Below, in pieces: positions 48,911 through 60,522 of a stretch of DNA of 64,000 nucleotides. The stretch's first letter is position 1, and each line of letters starts with the position of its first letter. The notes under the pieces are model-generated. The model was not told where the DNA came from. It did no database searches and was given only the letters and a program-made list of their open reading frames with translations. This stretch comes from Chamaea fasciata (taxonomy: Eukaryota > Chordata > Aves > Passeriformes > Sylviidae), in contig JARCOQ010000005.1 of assembly GCA_029207755.1 (NCBI GenBank), forward strand, positions 62,569,414 through 62,633,413, in the 5' to 3' direction. The translations under genes and the position numbers were made by a program.

Positions 48911-49735
48911 TGTTGGGGGTTAGATTTGCTTCTTTCTTACTTATAGAATTTTTCCCATGAGTTGCTAGGAAACTAACTACTGGGTACTTGTAGGTACTTA
49001 AGCAGAACGAAGGGGCCAAAGGAGAGGAGTTGTAGCACCTGGCTGCACTTCTTTGTGTCTCTGGGAGTTTCTCTCAGAGGGGGAGATAACGCGAGTTGTG
49101 GGGCAGGTAAAGGACAGGGCTGGGGGCAGCTTCGCTCTCTCACTCTCGGCATCGGAGAGAGCACGGCCAGGCTGCTGCTTGCTGCAGGAGGAGTTCACTG
49201 TCACCACCAGATCCGGTCCTGAGAAAATCTACCATCATCTATCTGCTCGTGTGCCCCGGAATTCTGAGCTCCTCCACCTGCCCTGCTGGGCCGGCCCGTC
49301 CCGCCGCCGCCGTTTCTTCAGCGCTGCTTTGAGGCTTTTTGGTTCACTGTATCCCCACACTGCCCTGCCCCGCCGGGGCATCCCTGCCCTTCCAGCTACC
49401 ACCGCGGAGCTTCTGATCATCCACCAGCCCGGGATTTTCCACCGATCAGGTTGGTGCTCTCGGAGTCCCGCAGGGGCACCGAGATCAGACTGCCCCCGGC
49501 TTTGTGAAACAAAGCCCCTCGAGGTTCCTGGTTCCGTTTATTATCAATGCTGTTGTTCTTTGTTTGCCTGGTTACACATCCTAGTGAAGAACTGCTATTC
49601 CTATCGCCATACCTCTGCCTGAAAGCCCCCTTTAATTTTCCAAATTATAATAACTTGTAAAGAGGGTTTTTGAATTCTCCATTCCAAGGGAGGCCCTGCC
49701 CTCCCTAGCAGACACCTGTCTTTCAAACCAAGACA
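48911..49735 (-). mobile_element. Solo LTR inserted into the CR1 copy, about 825 bp
   Basis: Read on the minus strand it starts TGTCTTGGTTTGAAAGACAG (from 49735) and ends ACCCCCAACA (48911), giving TG...CA termini. It interrupts the CR1 exactly between 48910 and 49736. Flanking GACCC (48906-48910) and GACTC (49736-49740) fit a 5-bp target-site duplication with one transition. Its first ~190 bases resemble the LTR at 34086, including an ATAGGAATARCAGTTCTT-type motif, but the remainder is unrelated to that LTR and is GC-richer. No retroviral genes remain. A 189-codon frame on the plus strand (49053-49622) is antisense to the LTR and not credible. Confidence 0.88.
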
Positions 49736-49740
49736 GACTC
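49736..49740. repeat. Right target-site duplication of the nested LTR
   Basis: GACTC directly outside the other terminus. CR1 similarity resumes just after it. Confidence 0.6.
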
Positions 49741-50130
49741 GGTGGAGTATAAGCCCCTAGCCCCAGTTTTGTGTCATTGGCAAACCTGCAGATAGTACAC
49801 TCTGCTTCATCATCCAAATTGATAATGAAGACGTTTATCAGAATCAGACCCAGTATTGCCCCCTGGGGCACACTGCTAGTTACCAGCCTCCACGCAACCT
49901 TTGTGCCAGAGGATCACCACACTCTGGGCCCAGCTGTTCAGACAGTTTTTGATCCAGCTCACTGTCTGCTCATCCAGCCCATACTCCAACAGCTTGTGTA
50001 TGACGATCTTATGGGGTTAAGCCTTCCTTGATAGCCTTAGGAAGGTCCAGGTAGACAATGCCCACTGCTTTCCTCTCATCTACTAAGCCAGCTCTTTCAT
50101 CATAGAAGTTTTCAGGTTAGTCAGGTTGGA

Positions 50131-53100
50131 AATGTTTTGAACATTGAACTAGAAATGACTAAAGTCGAACAGATTTGCAGAAAGCATCTGGTTAATACTT
50201 CCTGCAAGTCAGTCTTTTATAGGCATCTAAGATTGTGCATTTAAATTAAGCAGTTTAAATTTTATCTTAAATGAAGCTGGAAGCAAAAAGCAATTCAATA
50301 TGTATGCCTGACTACTGCAGGCAACATCTTTACTTTTATGTTTAACAATCAGGGGAAGAAAAGAGCTGTTTAAGAAAAATCCCTCAATTTATGGTTTTCC
50401 TTATTAGCACAGATCTGAAAATTATGCCTTTCTGTGTGCTATTAAGTGCTGATTCTTAAGTGTTAGAGGTCTACATGAGGTCTGATTTAATTATTTAGTA
50501 TTCCATAAAGGCCTAGTTTCAGCTCCTCCATAAGTCATTGGAAATGTTCCCTTGATCTCAGTGTGTAGGTCCCTCTGAGTGCTGCTCAGGCTGAATGTTC
50601 AGCTTCTGGAAGGAAGAATTGTTGCCTGCTGCGCATCGCTGGAGCTCTCCCAGACACCCCCGGTGAGCTGCCGCAGCACCTCCAAAAGGAGTGATTGGTC
50701 CAGTGAGGAAATCAGAGGAGACAGACCCATAGGGGAGGAATCTCTCCCACTGTTATGGCCATATTTTAAGTTGCCTTTTCACTGAGTAAATCTATAGGCT
50801 GCAAGAACCTGATTTTTTAGAAAGATCTATTTTTCAGGCTCTTCAGTTATCCCCGTCTCCTTTATCTATCAAACCCTTTAACCACCTGTCAGCAACATTT
50901 GAGAAAGACTGTGAATAACACTCAAACTTCTGTTTATACTTCTCTGTGACCTTCTCCAGATCAAAGCCCTTTCCACACTGGGAGTATCTGCTATGTCCTG
51001 GCTCTGTAAGACATCAGATCAGTGCTGTGTTTCCTCTGTATTTAGAGACTTCCTACTCACTCTGAAAGATTGTGAGGGTTGAATGATATCTCCTCTAAGA
51101 AGAAAGAAGGGTAAAAAGGGATGGGCCTCAAAGTTTAAAGGGCAACTTGAATCTTCAAAGATTTCCATGTCTGGCCAACACCTTGCCTAGAACTGCAAGA
51201 CCAACCAGTGGGACACAAACATGAGGGAGGAGACTATAGCAGATGGCAAAGCTCATGTTATTCCCATGAAAGTAAACCCAAAGATGAAAACCCTAACTCT
51301 TTTAGACCTACCTGTGTGATTATGTCTGTATACATATTGGATTACCTGTACAAAGGAATTGTAGCACTATAGTCACAAATTTTTGAGTTTTTGAGATGAG
51401 AAGTTGAAGTTTTTTAAAACTTAGGACAGCATGTTGTTTGGAGTTTCTGCAAAGTGAGTTGATAATATATGAGATACAGTAAGTTCTACTGGTTTTGCAT
51501 CTGTAATTTGGACACCAAAACATCAGACCCGAACCGAAAACTGCTTTGATACCTCTAAAAATTTAAGTAGTTTCTTAATATATCTATTCTGGAAAGCACT
51601 TAATTGAGCACTTACATTTGTGGACATTTAAGTCCTATTGATTTCAAAATAGAATTTAAGCACACACCAAATGCTTCACTGATTTTTGATGTGGGGGAAC
51701 AAAAGAATTGCATAGTGGAGCAGATTAAAGGTCCTTCTAATAAGGTGTCCAATACCCATCAATGCCCAATAATGCATTTTACTTTTTAGTGCTATACCAT
51801 GAAGAAATTTCTTCCTGACCTCAGCAGGTAACCATGCCCTAAAGCATGAGAATTGATAGCCCTTGTAATTGTATTTAGCCGGTGTCCTTGCAGATGTTCT
51901 TTTTATTTATATAAATGCTGAACCACTTGAACATGGGGAGTGATCCTTCTCAATATCTAGACCAGTGAATATCATGTTTTAATTATACCTTTTGTAAACA
52001 TTGCCTTTCATCCACTCACAATGTGTTGCTTTGTGATTTCATTCAATGGCCACCAATTTATTTTTTATTATCTAAAAGGCTGACTAGAAATGCTTTCTTG
52101 GCCTTCCTTTTATCATTTGTAATTCTCTATACCTTTATGGTAGCTGCCTTTAGTTCTCAAGTTATTACTTTCCTTCTTCTGAAGTGTCCTAAAGTGAACT
52201 ACCTTACCATCACATCTTTGGCACAAACTCCAGCTCAGGAACAATGCGTGGAGAGGGAAATAGCAGGCCTTTGTTGTCAATTATTCTTCACTCTGTTATT
52301 GTGAGCAGGTGGCACAGAGTAATAAAAGGACACTATTTCTTCCCTGTCTCATTCTTTTTTGTAAGTGTGGAGAATGACCATGTCTTCCTTGCCTGAGGTT
52401 GATTTCTGACATTCTCTCATATATGTTATTACACAGGTAGGTTCACTGAAGTCAGTGGAGATTTCATCTTGTGGAAGCATCTAAAATTCTCTGTGAGAGG
52501 TTTTCTGGACCTTGCCCCATATGGGTTCATCGTGTAATGAAGGTACAGAAAGACAGGAGGATAGAAAAGGAGAAAATCAGGTGATCAAATCCTGCAGTAA
52601 CTTTTGAAATGGCTAAAAGGCAACACGAGACATTTCCAATTCTTTACTCATTTCCTTCAATTTTTAAAACAATGGATAATCTGTAAAACGAGACTGTTCT
52701 GTTTGATGCTGGTATTGTGATAACTGTGGGTCTTAGGGGAATGATTGGGGTACAGAAATACCAACAGTTGGAGAACTTGCTTTGAAAAGGCTCCTGTGCT
52801 GGAAGGAGCTGCTCACATGCAAAGAAAGGAGACAGGCTGATGGTGCTTGGGGAGGAGCTGGGTCAGAGCAGGGATTGCTAATGAAGACTGGTCAAGGTCA
52901 CTGGATGCAAGAAAAGCCTCTTCACATTCAGGAGGTGTTATCTAGTGAATGAGCCCAAGAGAGGAATGGGCTGAGATACTGGGAGACAGGTCTGGGGAAA
53001 AACCATCAAGACCCTGGCACAAAATAGATAGAAAAGTGCAGATGCCAGTCCTGCTACCAGGTTACAGGTCAAGCCAACAGGGAAGAAACTGATTCAGAAA

Positions 53101-56100
53101 AGAGAAAGGAAAAGCATTTAAAAGTGGAAATGAGCGTCTTCTTTCTGCTATGTCCAATATGACCAAATTAAATAATCTTAAGCATTTCTAATCTTCCTTT
53201 CAATGGAAACTCTCCAAGGTTTCCCTGGCCTCAGTAGGCAATCGCTTTAGGCTCTGAAGCATGAGATATGATTACCATTATAATTATCTTAGCTTGTATA
53301 GATACAAATGTTACTAATGGTCATGAAATTATCCAGTGTGGGCTCTTTTTTTCCCCTTCCTTTTAGATAGTCTTTACATTAGTGTCCTTAGCATCCCAAG
53401 ACTTTGAATTTGTAAAGAGGAGTACACGCTGCACAAGTCAGTCCACTCCTCGGATTTGTTCTAAATATACAGCCTTTTACAATCCTTGGCCAACAGCTTC
53501 CCTTGGCTTTCTAAAGGATTTTGAATAATGAAAAGTGAATTGGGAAATGAACTATTGTTATGGGTGAATTTTATCAGATAGTTTTATGGAAATTGGTGGA
53601 TTATTTATATATACTGTAATTGTAACATGATTCACTAAATACATTTGAGTGCTAAATGTACTGCTTATTAATTTACATTTTAAGAGTTCCCTTGTTCTTC
53701 CACTATGTGACAATATGAAAAGCACAGACTGATTAGTTTTCAATGTTTCTCATATAATTATGAATACCTCAATCAAGTCTCTTTTAACTCCTTTCTTCTT
53801 TCAGGCAAAATAGAATAGAGTCCTTTAAATTTACAGGTTTGACTTTTGACAAGTAGATAAGTTTGCCTCATTATCTGAAATATTGCCCTGTACTTTCCTA
53901 AATTGTTACTGGAAATTTTGACACACTGTTTAACTGCACAGGCTTGCTTTGATACTCAGGGCACCCACACACGATCAGTGGCCACTAAGGCCTTTGAGGG
54001 GTAATTACCACAATGCCACCTCACTCCTCATTTCACTGCACAGGTCTTTGGTACAAGCAGATACACAGCCTGGGGCCTGATTCGGGAAACAGCCCAGATG
54101 AAGCCAAGGATTTTCTTTAAATTATTCTGATGAGTGATAAGCTTAAATGAAAGAGGGCTTAAATGCATTGAAAGAAGGCCTAAATGACTCCATGAAAATG
54201 GCCAGCAAGCTTTTAGTGAGCAGTCCTTTGGGGGAGGGACTGTCTTTTAGTCAGTGCTCCTATGGATGAGGTGTAGCTAGTGCTGCTGATACCACCAGAA
54301 ATACCATGCTCTGAGAGTAGCAGGATTAGTAAAGCCTGCCTTAATACCCCTGCTCCTATACAAGCCCCAGCTCTCCCTCCTCCCAATTCCTGTACAACGT
54401 TATTGCTTACAGGTCTTTTCATAGCCTGCCCACTTCCTTGACTGCATCATGGGACTTGGATCATCCTCCTGTGCCCTTAATTCAGGAGGGAAGATTGTTG
54501 GGCAACAGATCTACACAGGCAGGCTGAGCAAAGCAGGTAACTACAGAGCTCACCCTGAAACCTTTCCTTCTATGGTGACACTGATTTGGATCTCTTTTCT
54601 CTATCCAAACCTGATTCTTAAAAGGCATAGGTGTTTCAAATCTCTGAAACGTCCTCAAACGTTGGCTGAAAATAGGCAGTGACTTTAGGAGGTGGGAAAG
54701 CAGCAGGCAGAAGAATGATTTCATAAGGCTTGTTTCCTCAGGAAATGAGGGCGATAAATAGTCAAGAGTCAGGCTGCAGGTATCTGTGATAATGATAGGA
54801 AGCTTAATAGGATTTTTTTTTCCATAGTAACGCTCATTGTATGACCCTTGGTTTGGGCTTCTTATATGGCTGAAAGTATTTAATAAATCTGTCTATCGTA
54901 AGAATAGGGAGTTATCCTGGCAACTCTTGGATTTCTGCTTACTATTTCCATGTTCTTTCCCTCTTCCTGTGGCAAGAAAGTTTAGCTCTGGAGAGGGGAA
55001 ATAAACAGGGTATGTGTGCCCAGCAGGGAGGAGAGATCAATGGTCTTTCACACACCTGTGATTCACAATGTGGGTCATGAATGCCACATGCTGCGTCAAC
55101 AATCTTTCGTTCTCAGCAGAGACTTATTCCCTTTGGTGCATCAGACCCTCTTGGCTGATAATGAGAAAATATTATTCCTTGAATAATACAGCAGATTTCT
55201 GCTGAGGAAATTCCACCACTGGTTTAGAGAAAGTGCTAAAGGTGAGAATGGGCCCAGATGGGGAACCAGATGTGATGTCCAGCTGGGCAGACAGAGACCC
55301 TGCTTTTGGCCCCTTCTGCTTTTAGTTTTGTTCTCATTTCAACCACCCCTAAAAATGTCTGTGTGGACAGAGAAGGTCAGTTTCCACCATGATACTCATT
55401 AAAGCTCCAACTGTAGCAATTAGGCTGTGAAGGGCTGAAGTTACATTAACATCAGCCACCTGTGCCTGTTAAATAGGTCTTGCTGCTTTCCTCCTCCCTT
55501 CTGCTAACCCTGTCACAAGACAGGCTCTGTGTGTGTGTGTGTACAAGAGAGATGGACACCTTGAACTGGACTCTTCCCTGCTGCTGACACCACACTTCTA
55601 CCTCAGCAAGATGCTGCCCTGGCAGGAGCTGCCAGCCTTCCAGCAAAGTATCATCCGTCAGGTGGAGCATTAAGCTGCTCTCTATGGAAGCCAAACCTAT
55701 TAAAATACAATCCATTTCAGGGGTATAGTGGGAGATGCATTGTCCAGTCTCAACATAAAGAATAGGAGCAGAGTTCCTGTGCTCAGCATTTCCACCTGAA
55801 AACAAGCTTGGTAAATGATTCCTTTGTGTGCTCCTTACCTTGTCTCCACAGGCCTCCCAGGCTGGTGTGTTTACTGTAACTCCTCGCTGCATCCTTAGTA
55901 ATTTTTTCCACTTGTTATGAAAGAAATAAAAGTTTACCAAACAGATGAATAATTCTGATTAACTATAAATGGCTGTATGTCAGGGGTGTCCCTATGGTGC
56001 AATTTTCCACTCACTCTTTACTGTAGCAGAAGAGCATCTCTTTAAAATATCTGTCAGATGATGCTGCTGCAGTAATTTAGTGCTCTGCAGGCAAAACCCG

Positions 56101-57172
56101 TGGCTCTGCCTCACCCACCTCCATGCAACCTACTGTAGTGATCCACCTCACAGCTGGGATCTTAGGGAAAAACATTATAAGCTATTTCCCCACATTGTTT
56201 GGCGAACAAACCAAGAATCCCTACACTGGATTAAACTCAGGAACACCTCCCTGAAGCTGTTGAGTCTCATAAACCAGGATATGTAGAGCCACAGTAGCAA
56301 TGTTTCAGCACTTGCATTTTTAATGATGCTGCTCTGCTGGAGTGGTGATGCTTGCAGCTCACACTGCGCCCCGGGTCAGCAATTCTCCCGCAAGCCAAAG
56401 GGGTTATGAGCACTAGGTAACCACAACCTGGCTTCCAGCCTCCATTCCTCTATCTCCAATACCCAGTCCCTCAATTAAGAGCTTGACTGTCTTTTTCACC
56501 ACACAAAGGCAGCTGTGCTGGCTCTTCCATCCTATCTTATTCACCACTTACAAATCTTCAGGAGAAATTTCTTACTATGTCTCTGCTATAGCAAAAGCTT
56601 CATTTGAGTTACAACTTCTCTTCCTACATGCTCAAATCCTTCTTTTTTTGCTTCTTATCTTTCACCGAAGGGCATTGCTAAAGGAAATTAATCTCAGGAA
56701 CCTTCTCCACGCCGTCCTCAGACCAGGATGTTCAGCCCAGCCCTCATCCCTGGGTTACAGGATACTCAAGAATTATACTCCCTCACAAACTCTTCTTAAT
56801 TTGCTTCCTTTATTAGGACACACATTTAAATATTCCCCAGAAAAAGATAACTCTCTGTTCTGGAAGCCAGGAGCAATTGGAGTTTCAGTTTCTGCTTCAG
56901 TGAGTTTTTGCACAAAGCTCAGGTGAGAAAGAGAAAACAAAACACAGTATAAGCCTGAAAAGCATAAAAATAGCCCATATATAGGAGAAATCATCACTCC
57001 TTAGGCTCAACCATACAAATGTGCATGATGTCTCTGTCACAAACGCACAGAATTAATTTCAGTAAAAATGGTCACAGAAACAAAACTCAGCATTTGACAT
57101 CTTCCATTCTCCCAAATAAAATGTTTGGAGTTACCTGGGGGCTTTAAATAAAATCCTCCATTAAAAGGTTTC
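50131..57172. other. Non-coding stretch, no gene seen
   Basis: Mixed AT-rich sequence without a supported exon, RNA gene or recognisable transposon. Frames of up to 162 codons (55452-55940 minus) and 147 codons (56483-56926 plus) are open but show no domain, and neither has clear splice boundaries. Confidence 0.45.
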
Positions 57173-57279
57173 ATGCAAATTCAGGAGCAGAGTTTCTCTT
57201 CCTTCCCCCAAAATGTTCATTCAAGCTTTTAATTTGAGAAAATTTTAATCTTTAAATTTATTTTGTTCTTAATGCAAAT
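57173..57279 (+). promoter_or_regulatory. Paired octamer motifs in an AT-rich patch
   Basis: Two perfect ATGCAAAT octamers (POU/Oct consensus) lie at 57173-57180 and 57272-57279, 99 bp apart on the same strand. CTAATTA, a homeodomain core, follows at about 57309. The patch could be a distal enhancer, but the motifs alone are common in AT-rich DNA. Confidence 0.25.
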
Positions 57280-58979
57280 TTAGTACATTTTAGAAAAAAT
57301 CCTTTTGTCTAATTATTCAGAAAAGTAGGCCGTTTCTTCTTAAAAATCCCACGGGTCTCAAATTAACTCTGGAGTGTTGTAGGAGGTTAAATTTAATACC
57401 ATCCCTCTGACTTGCATCGATTGGCAATGCAGCTATTTCTGCTGTACATTTTCCTTCTTTCCAATGTCATTATTATTTGTTTTTTTGAAATGTGGGAGGA
57501 TCTCTCCATCCTCCCTAATTCTGAACTGGGACTCTGCTGTGCTAAGTGTTGTACAAACACAAAAGAAACCCATGGCTCTTTTCCTGAGCATGCAGGGTTG
57601 TGAGGCAGTGATGAGGAGCTCAGTAACCATGGCCAGAGCACACGCAGCAGCTGCACAGCCAGACTCAAGGTTTTTGGGGGGTGTCAACAGCTTTCATGGC
57701 CTTAATGTGACTTTGGTGGAAAATAATGCAAAGGTAATTGTGGGTTTTAATGGGAACCTATTGAAAGGTGAAGGTGCCATGCAGTGTAAAAAGTGCAAAG
57801 GTGTTTATCAGAAATAGTAACGTAAGCAGAAAAAGCCGTGTCACTGAAATAGCAGACACTATTACCATGCTGCTCATTTCACTTTAACTCTGCTACTACT
57901 GAAGGAAATGTTGTTCCTCTGATTAGCTCAGGCACATTGTAATTATTTCAAGAGTCACCATAAGGATGCAACATCAGCACATTATGAATCTCACACATTA
58001 TCTGAACCTATATGGATAAGATAAATCTCAATATCTAGAGGTCAAAATCACTACTAGTAGTAATAGCTGAAGCTTTCTCTACATCAGAGAGTCAGCACAG
58101 GCTCAGCAAAATCCCAGTTAAACCTTTGGATTATAGAGATGATGTGTAACGAGGAAGTGTAGTCGTGCTCTAGATAATTTTAATGCAAGTGTGTATAATT
58201 CTGAAGATATTAGCTCTCTGGGCTCCCAGTGCCCCAACATGTACTCTGCTCTCCTTCCTGATAAGCTGAGAAGCTACTCGGATCCTGCAGACAGCAGAAC
58301 GGCTGTATTTATATCCTGCTGGTGTAATACTTCAGAGGTAGTGGGAACGCCTGCAAAATTTGCGGGTCAGCATTTCACAGTAATGAGTAGATGAAAACTG
58401 TAAACCACTTCCCACACTCAAGTTATGAGATCTGCTCTCCACAAGAGTTAATAGTCAGCTTTGTTAAAAAACAAAACAAAGCAAAAAACCACCAAAGAAA
58501 AAAAAAAAAGCTGCAGGAGTTTTTTTACTTCACAGCTGCATGAGTGCAATTCACTGATGCTTTCCCAAATTTGAAAAGGATGCTAAGGTTCAAGGGAGCA
58601 GATTGGAACAAATACCTGCTGGGAGATAGCAGCAAGCCTCCCTTCAAAATAACATGAGGAATAAACAGCAAAATAGTAACACAATGGGTAAAGTCAATCC
58701 TGACCTTTTTGAAATTGGGACTACGGTAATTTATTTGAGCGTGCATGGAAACACCACTGGACACCCTGTGCTGGACATTGCTCTGCAACAATAGACTTAT
58801 GAGATCCTTTGCTCTTCTACACTTGTGCTCCTGGCCATGGATGCGTCCTAAGCTGAAGAAGTAGTTGACAATGGAAGGTCCTTGCTGATGCTTAGAAGAC
58901 ACCTGGAGTGTTAGTGATTCCAACTCATCCCAACAGGTTGTTCCAAAGCTAGACTACTACTAAAAATCAAAGAACAGAA
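57280..58979. other. Non-coding stretch, no gene seen
   Basis: Several overlapping short frames near 57393-57817 have random composition. No transposon recognised. An A-rich run lies at about 58465-58511. Confidence 0.45.
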
Positions 58980-59066
58980 AAGCAACCAAACAAAACCAAA
59001 ACACAAACAAAGCAAAACAATGCAAAGCAAACAAAACCCCAACCCCCCAAAAAAGAAATTAAAAAT
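58980..59066. repeat. A-rich imperfect (CAAA)n-like low-complexity tract
   Basis: The stretch is mostly A with regular single C interruptions (AACCAAACAAAACC, AAAGCAAAACAATGC) and ends in a short C-run and A-run. It looks like simple low-complexity sequence; no LINE or SINE body precedes it. Confidence 0.8.
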
Positions 59067-60494
59067 AATATATAGCTATACTCACTTTGTAAGGCAAAGT
59101 AAGCAGTTATAAGTGATGCTCCCAAAAGATATGCTAAAACAAGAAGAAATACTCAGGACCTTCATATACTCCCTTCATCCTGGTGAATGAGGCCCAGTCT
59201 GTTTGTTTATTTATTCCTCTGATTTATAGACCATCTACTGCCATGGCAGCAGAGTGTTTATTTACACATACAAGAACATAAATTCTGATAAATTCCATAA
59301 AAGCTGGAGAGCAAACAAAGCTTAAGAAAAAACCCCAAACCCCTAGCTAACACTAAACATCTTGAGTTGTGTTCTGAATTAGTACACAGGGACTATTGTG
59401 AGCTCCAGGGTTTTTAACAGAGATGATTGATAAAAATAAAGCACTGCAAGCATATTTTTTCAAGGCATTGAAATAAAGGTCAATGGACAATTTCTTGAAA
59501 GCACATATATGATTTAGAAAAAAGTCTTATTTTGAGAGACACCAGAGTACAGAATATTATCAGCATTTAGCATCTCATTCTAGTGAAAATATTGAAGATT
59601 AAATACTTCTCATCTTGGGAGGGTCTGGGTCTATAAAGGTTGTGTGGCCTTTCAAAATGCTTTAGTTTTTAGACTTTAGGTCTAAATTAGTTTTCTAATT
59701 AAGTTTTAGGTTCCTCAATCATTTGGATTGTGTAAAACTTCATTGGAAAACTTAAATGCCTTTACAAATCTGAACCTTGGGAAATTAATATCTCTTGACA
59801 CTGAATGAGACTGCAGACCCGCATGCCACTGAGATGGAAGCAATTCAAGTGCTTCAGCTCTGCTAAGGGCCTCAGGACCACTTGTCCAAGGAAGAAATTT
59901 TGAATCGCACAGAGAATTCCAAGATCCTCAGTGTTGTCTGATATAGGTTAGGAGGTGAATTTCAAATAAAGTGTATTAATATGCAACTTAGCTTTCTCAA
60001 AGGAGGCAGAGGCTTCCAAATCAGACAAACTGTGTCTTCCAACTTCAGTCTGTTGTTAAGGAAGACTTTTAACTGTGAGTTTGTTCAGCCCTCAGTAAAG
60101 TTACAGGGGAGTTCTCACCAAGTCTCTTGGAAAACAGAATTGTTCTATGACAACTTGCACTAAAGGAGGAAATCTATTGCTTTGCTACCCTTACTGCTAA
60201 AAGTTCTCTAATGCTATCTTGCTTTCAGTTTTCCATGAGTATCATTATCAGATTTCTTGTGTCAAAGGGGATGGAACTGAGTCAAATCAGCTCTCGCTAT
60301 ACAAGAGAGATACCGTATGAGCTGTGTGCAAACCTTCAGGGAAGGTTTTGGTGAGGGGTTCTGCACTGTGAACTTGTGCTCAGTCGAGTTAGGGGTGAAC
60401 AGCTGATGTTATTGGCTGTGGGCTGGATGACTTAGTCAACAACAACAACCCCAGTAGTCTTGGAAATGTAATTTAGTTTCAGCCTTCTGGTAAG

Positions 60495-60522
60495 TAGGAG
60501 TAGAAGTATAGGAGTAGAAGTA
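60495..60522. repeat. Perfect 14-bp tandem duplication
   Basis: TAGGAGTAGAAGTA occurs twice head to tail with no mismatch, suggesting a recent replication-slippage event. Confidence 0.93.

Larger units (their letters stand above)
48100..50130 (-). mobile_element. CR1 LINE copy split by a later LTR insertion
   Basis: CR1 is in minus orientation with its 3' end at the left (TTACAGAATGGGTGAGATTG). Minus-strand frame 48372-48181 reads DKTRGNGHKLKHRMFPLNIR, HWRRLSRETVESSPLEML and RNLM, the ORF2 carboxyl end. Sequence then runs back through the RT region to 48910, breaks, and resumes at 49736. The right part gives PQGAILGLILINVFIINLDD and CRFANDTKLG, the RT active-site block, with the second Asp of the catalytic FADD box changed to Asn. 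This copy is longer than the others in the window but is 5'-truncated near 50130, frameshifted and interrupted. Confidence 0.93.

Noticed and set aside
49053..49622. 189-codon plus-strand ORF
   Set aside because: It lies wholly within the solo LTR and runs antisense to it; no retroviral or cellular protein signature is present.
55452..55940. 162-codon minus-strand ORF
   Set aside because: No domain, motif or exon boundary recognised; part of it reads through a GT repeat. Kept as chance unless conservation says otherwise.
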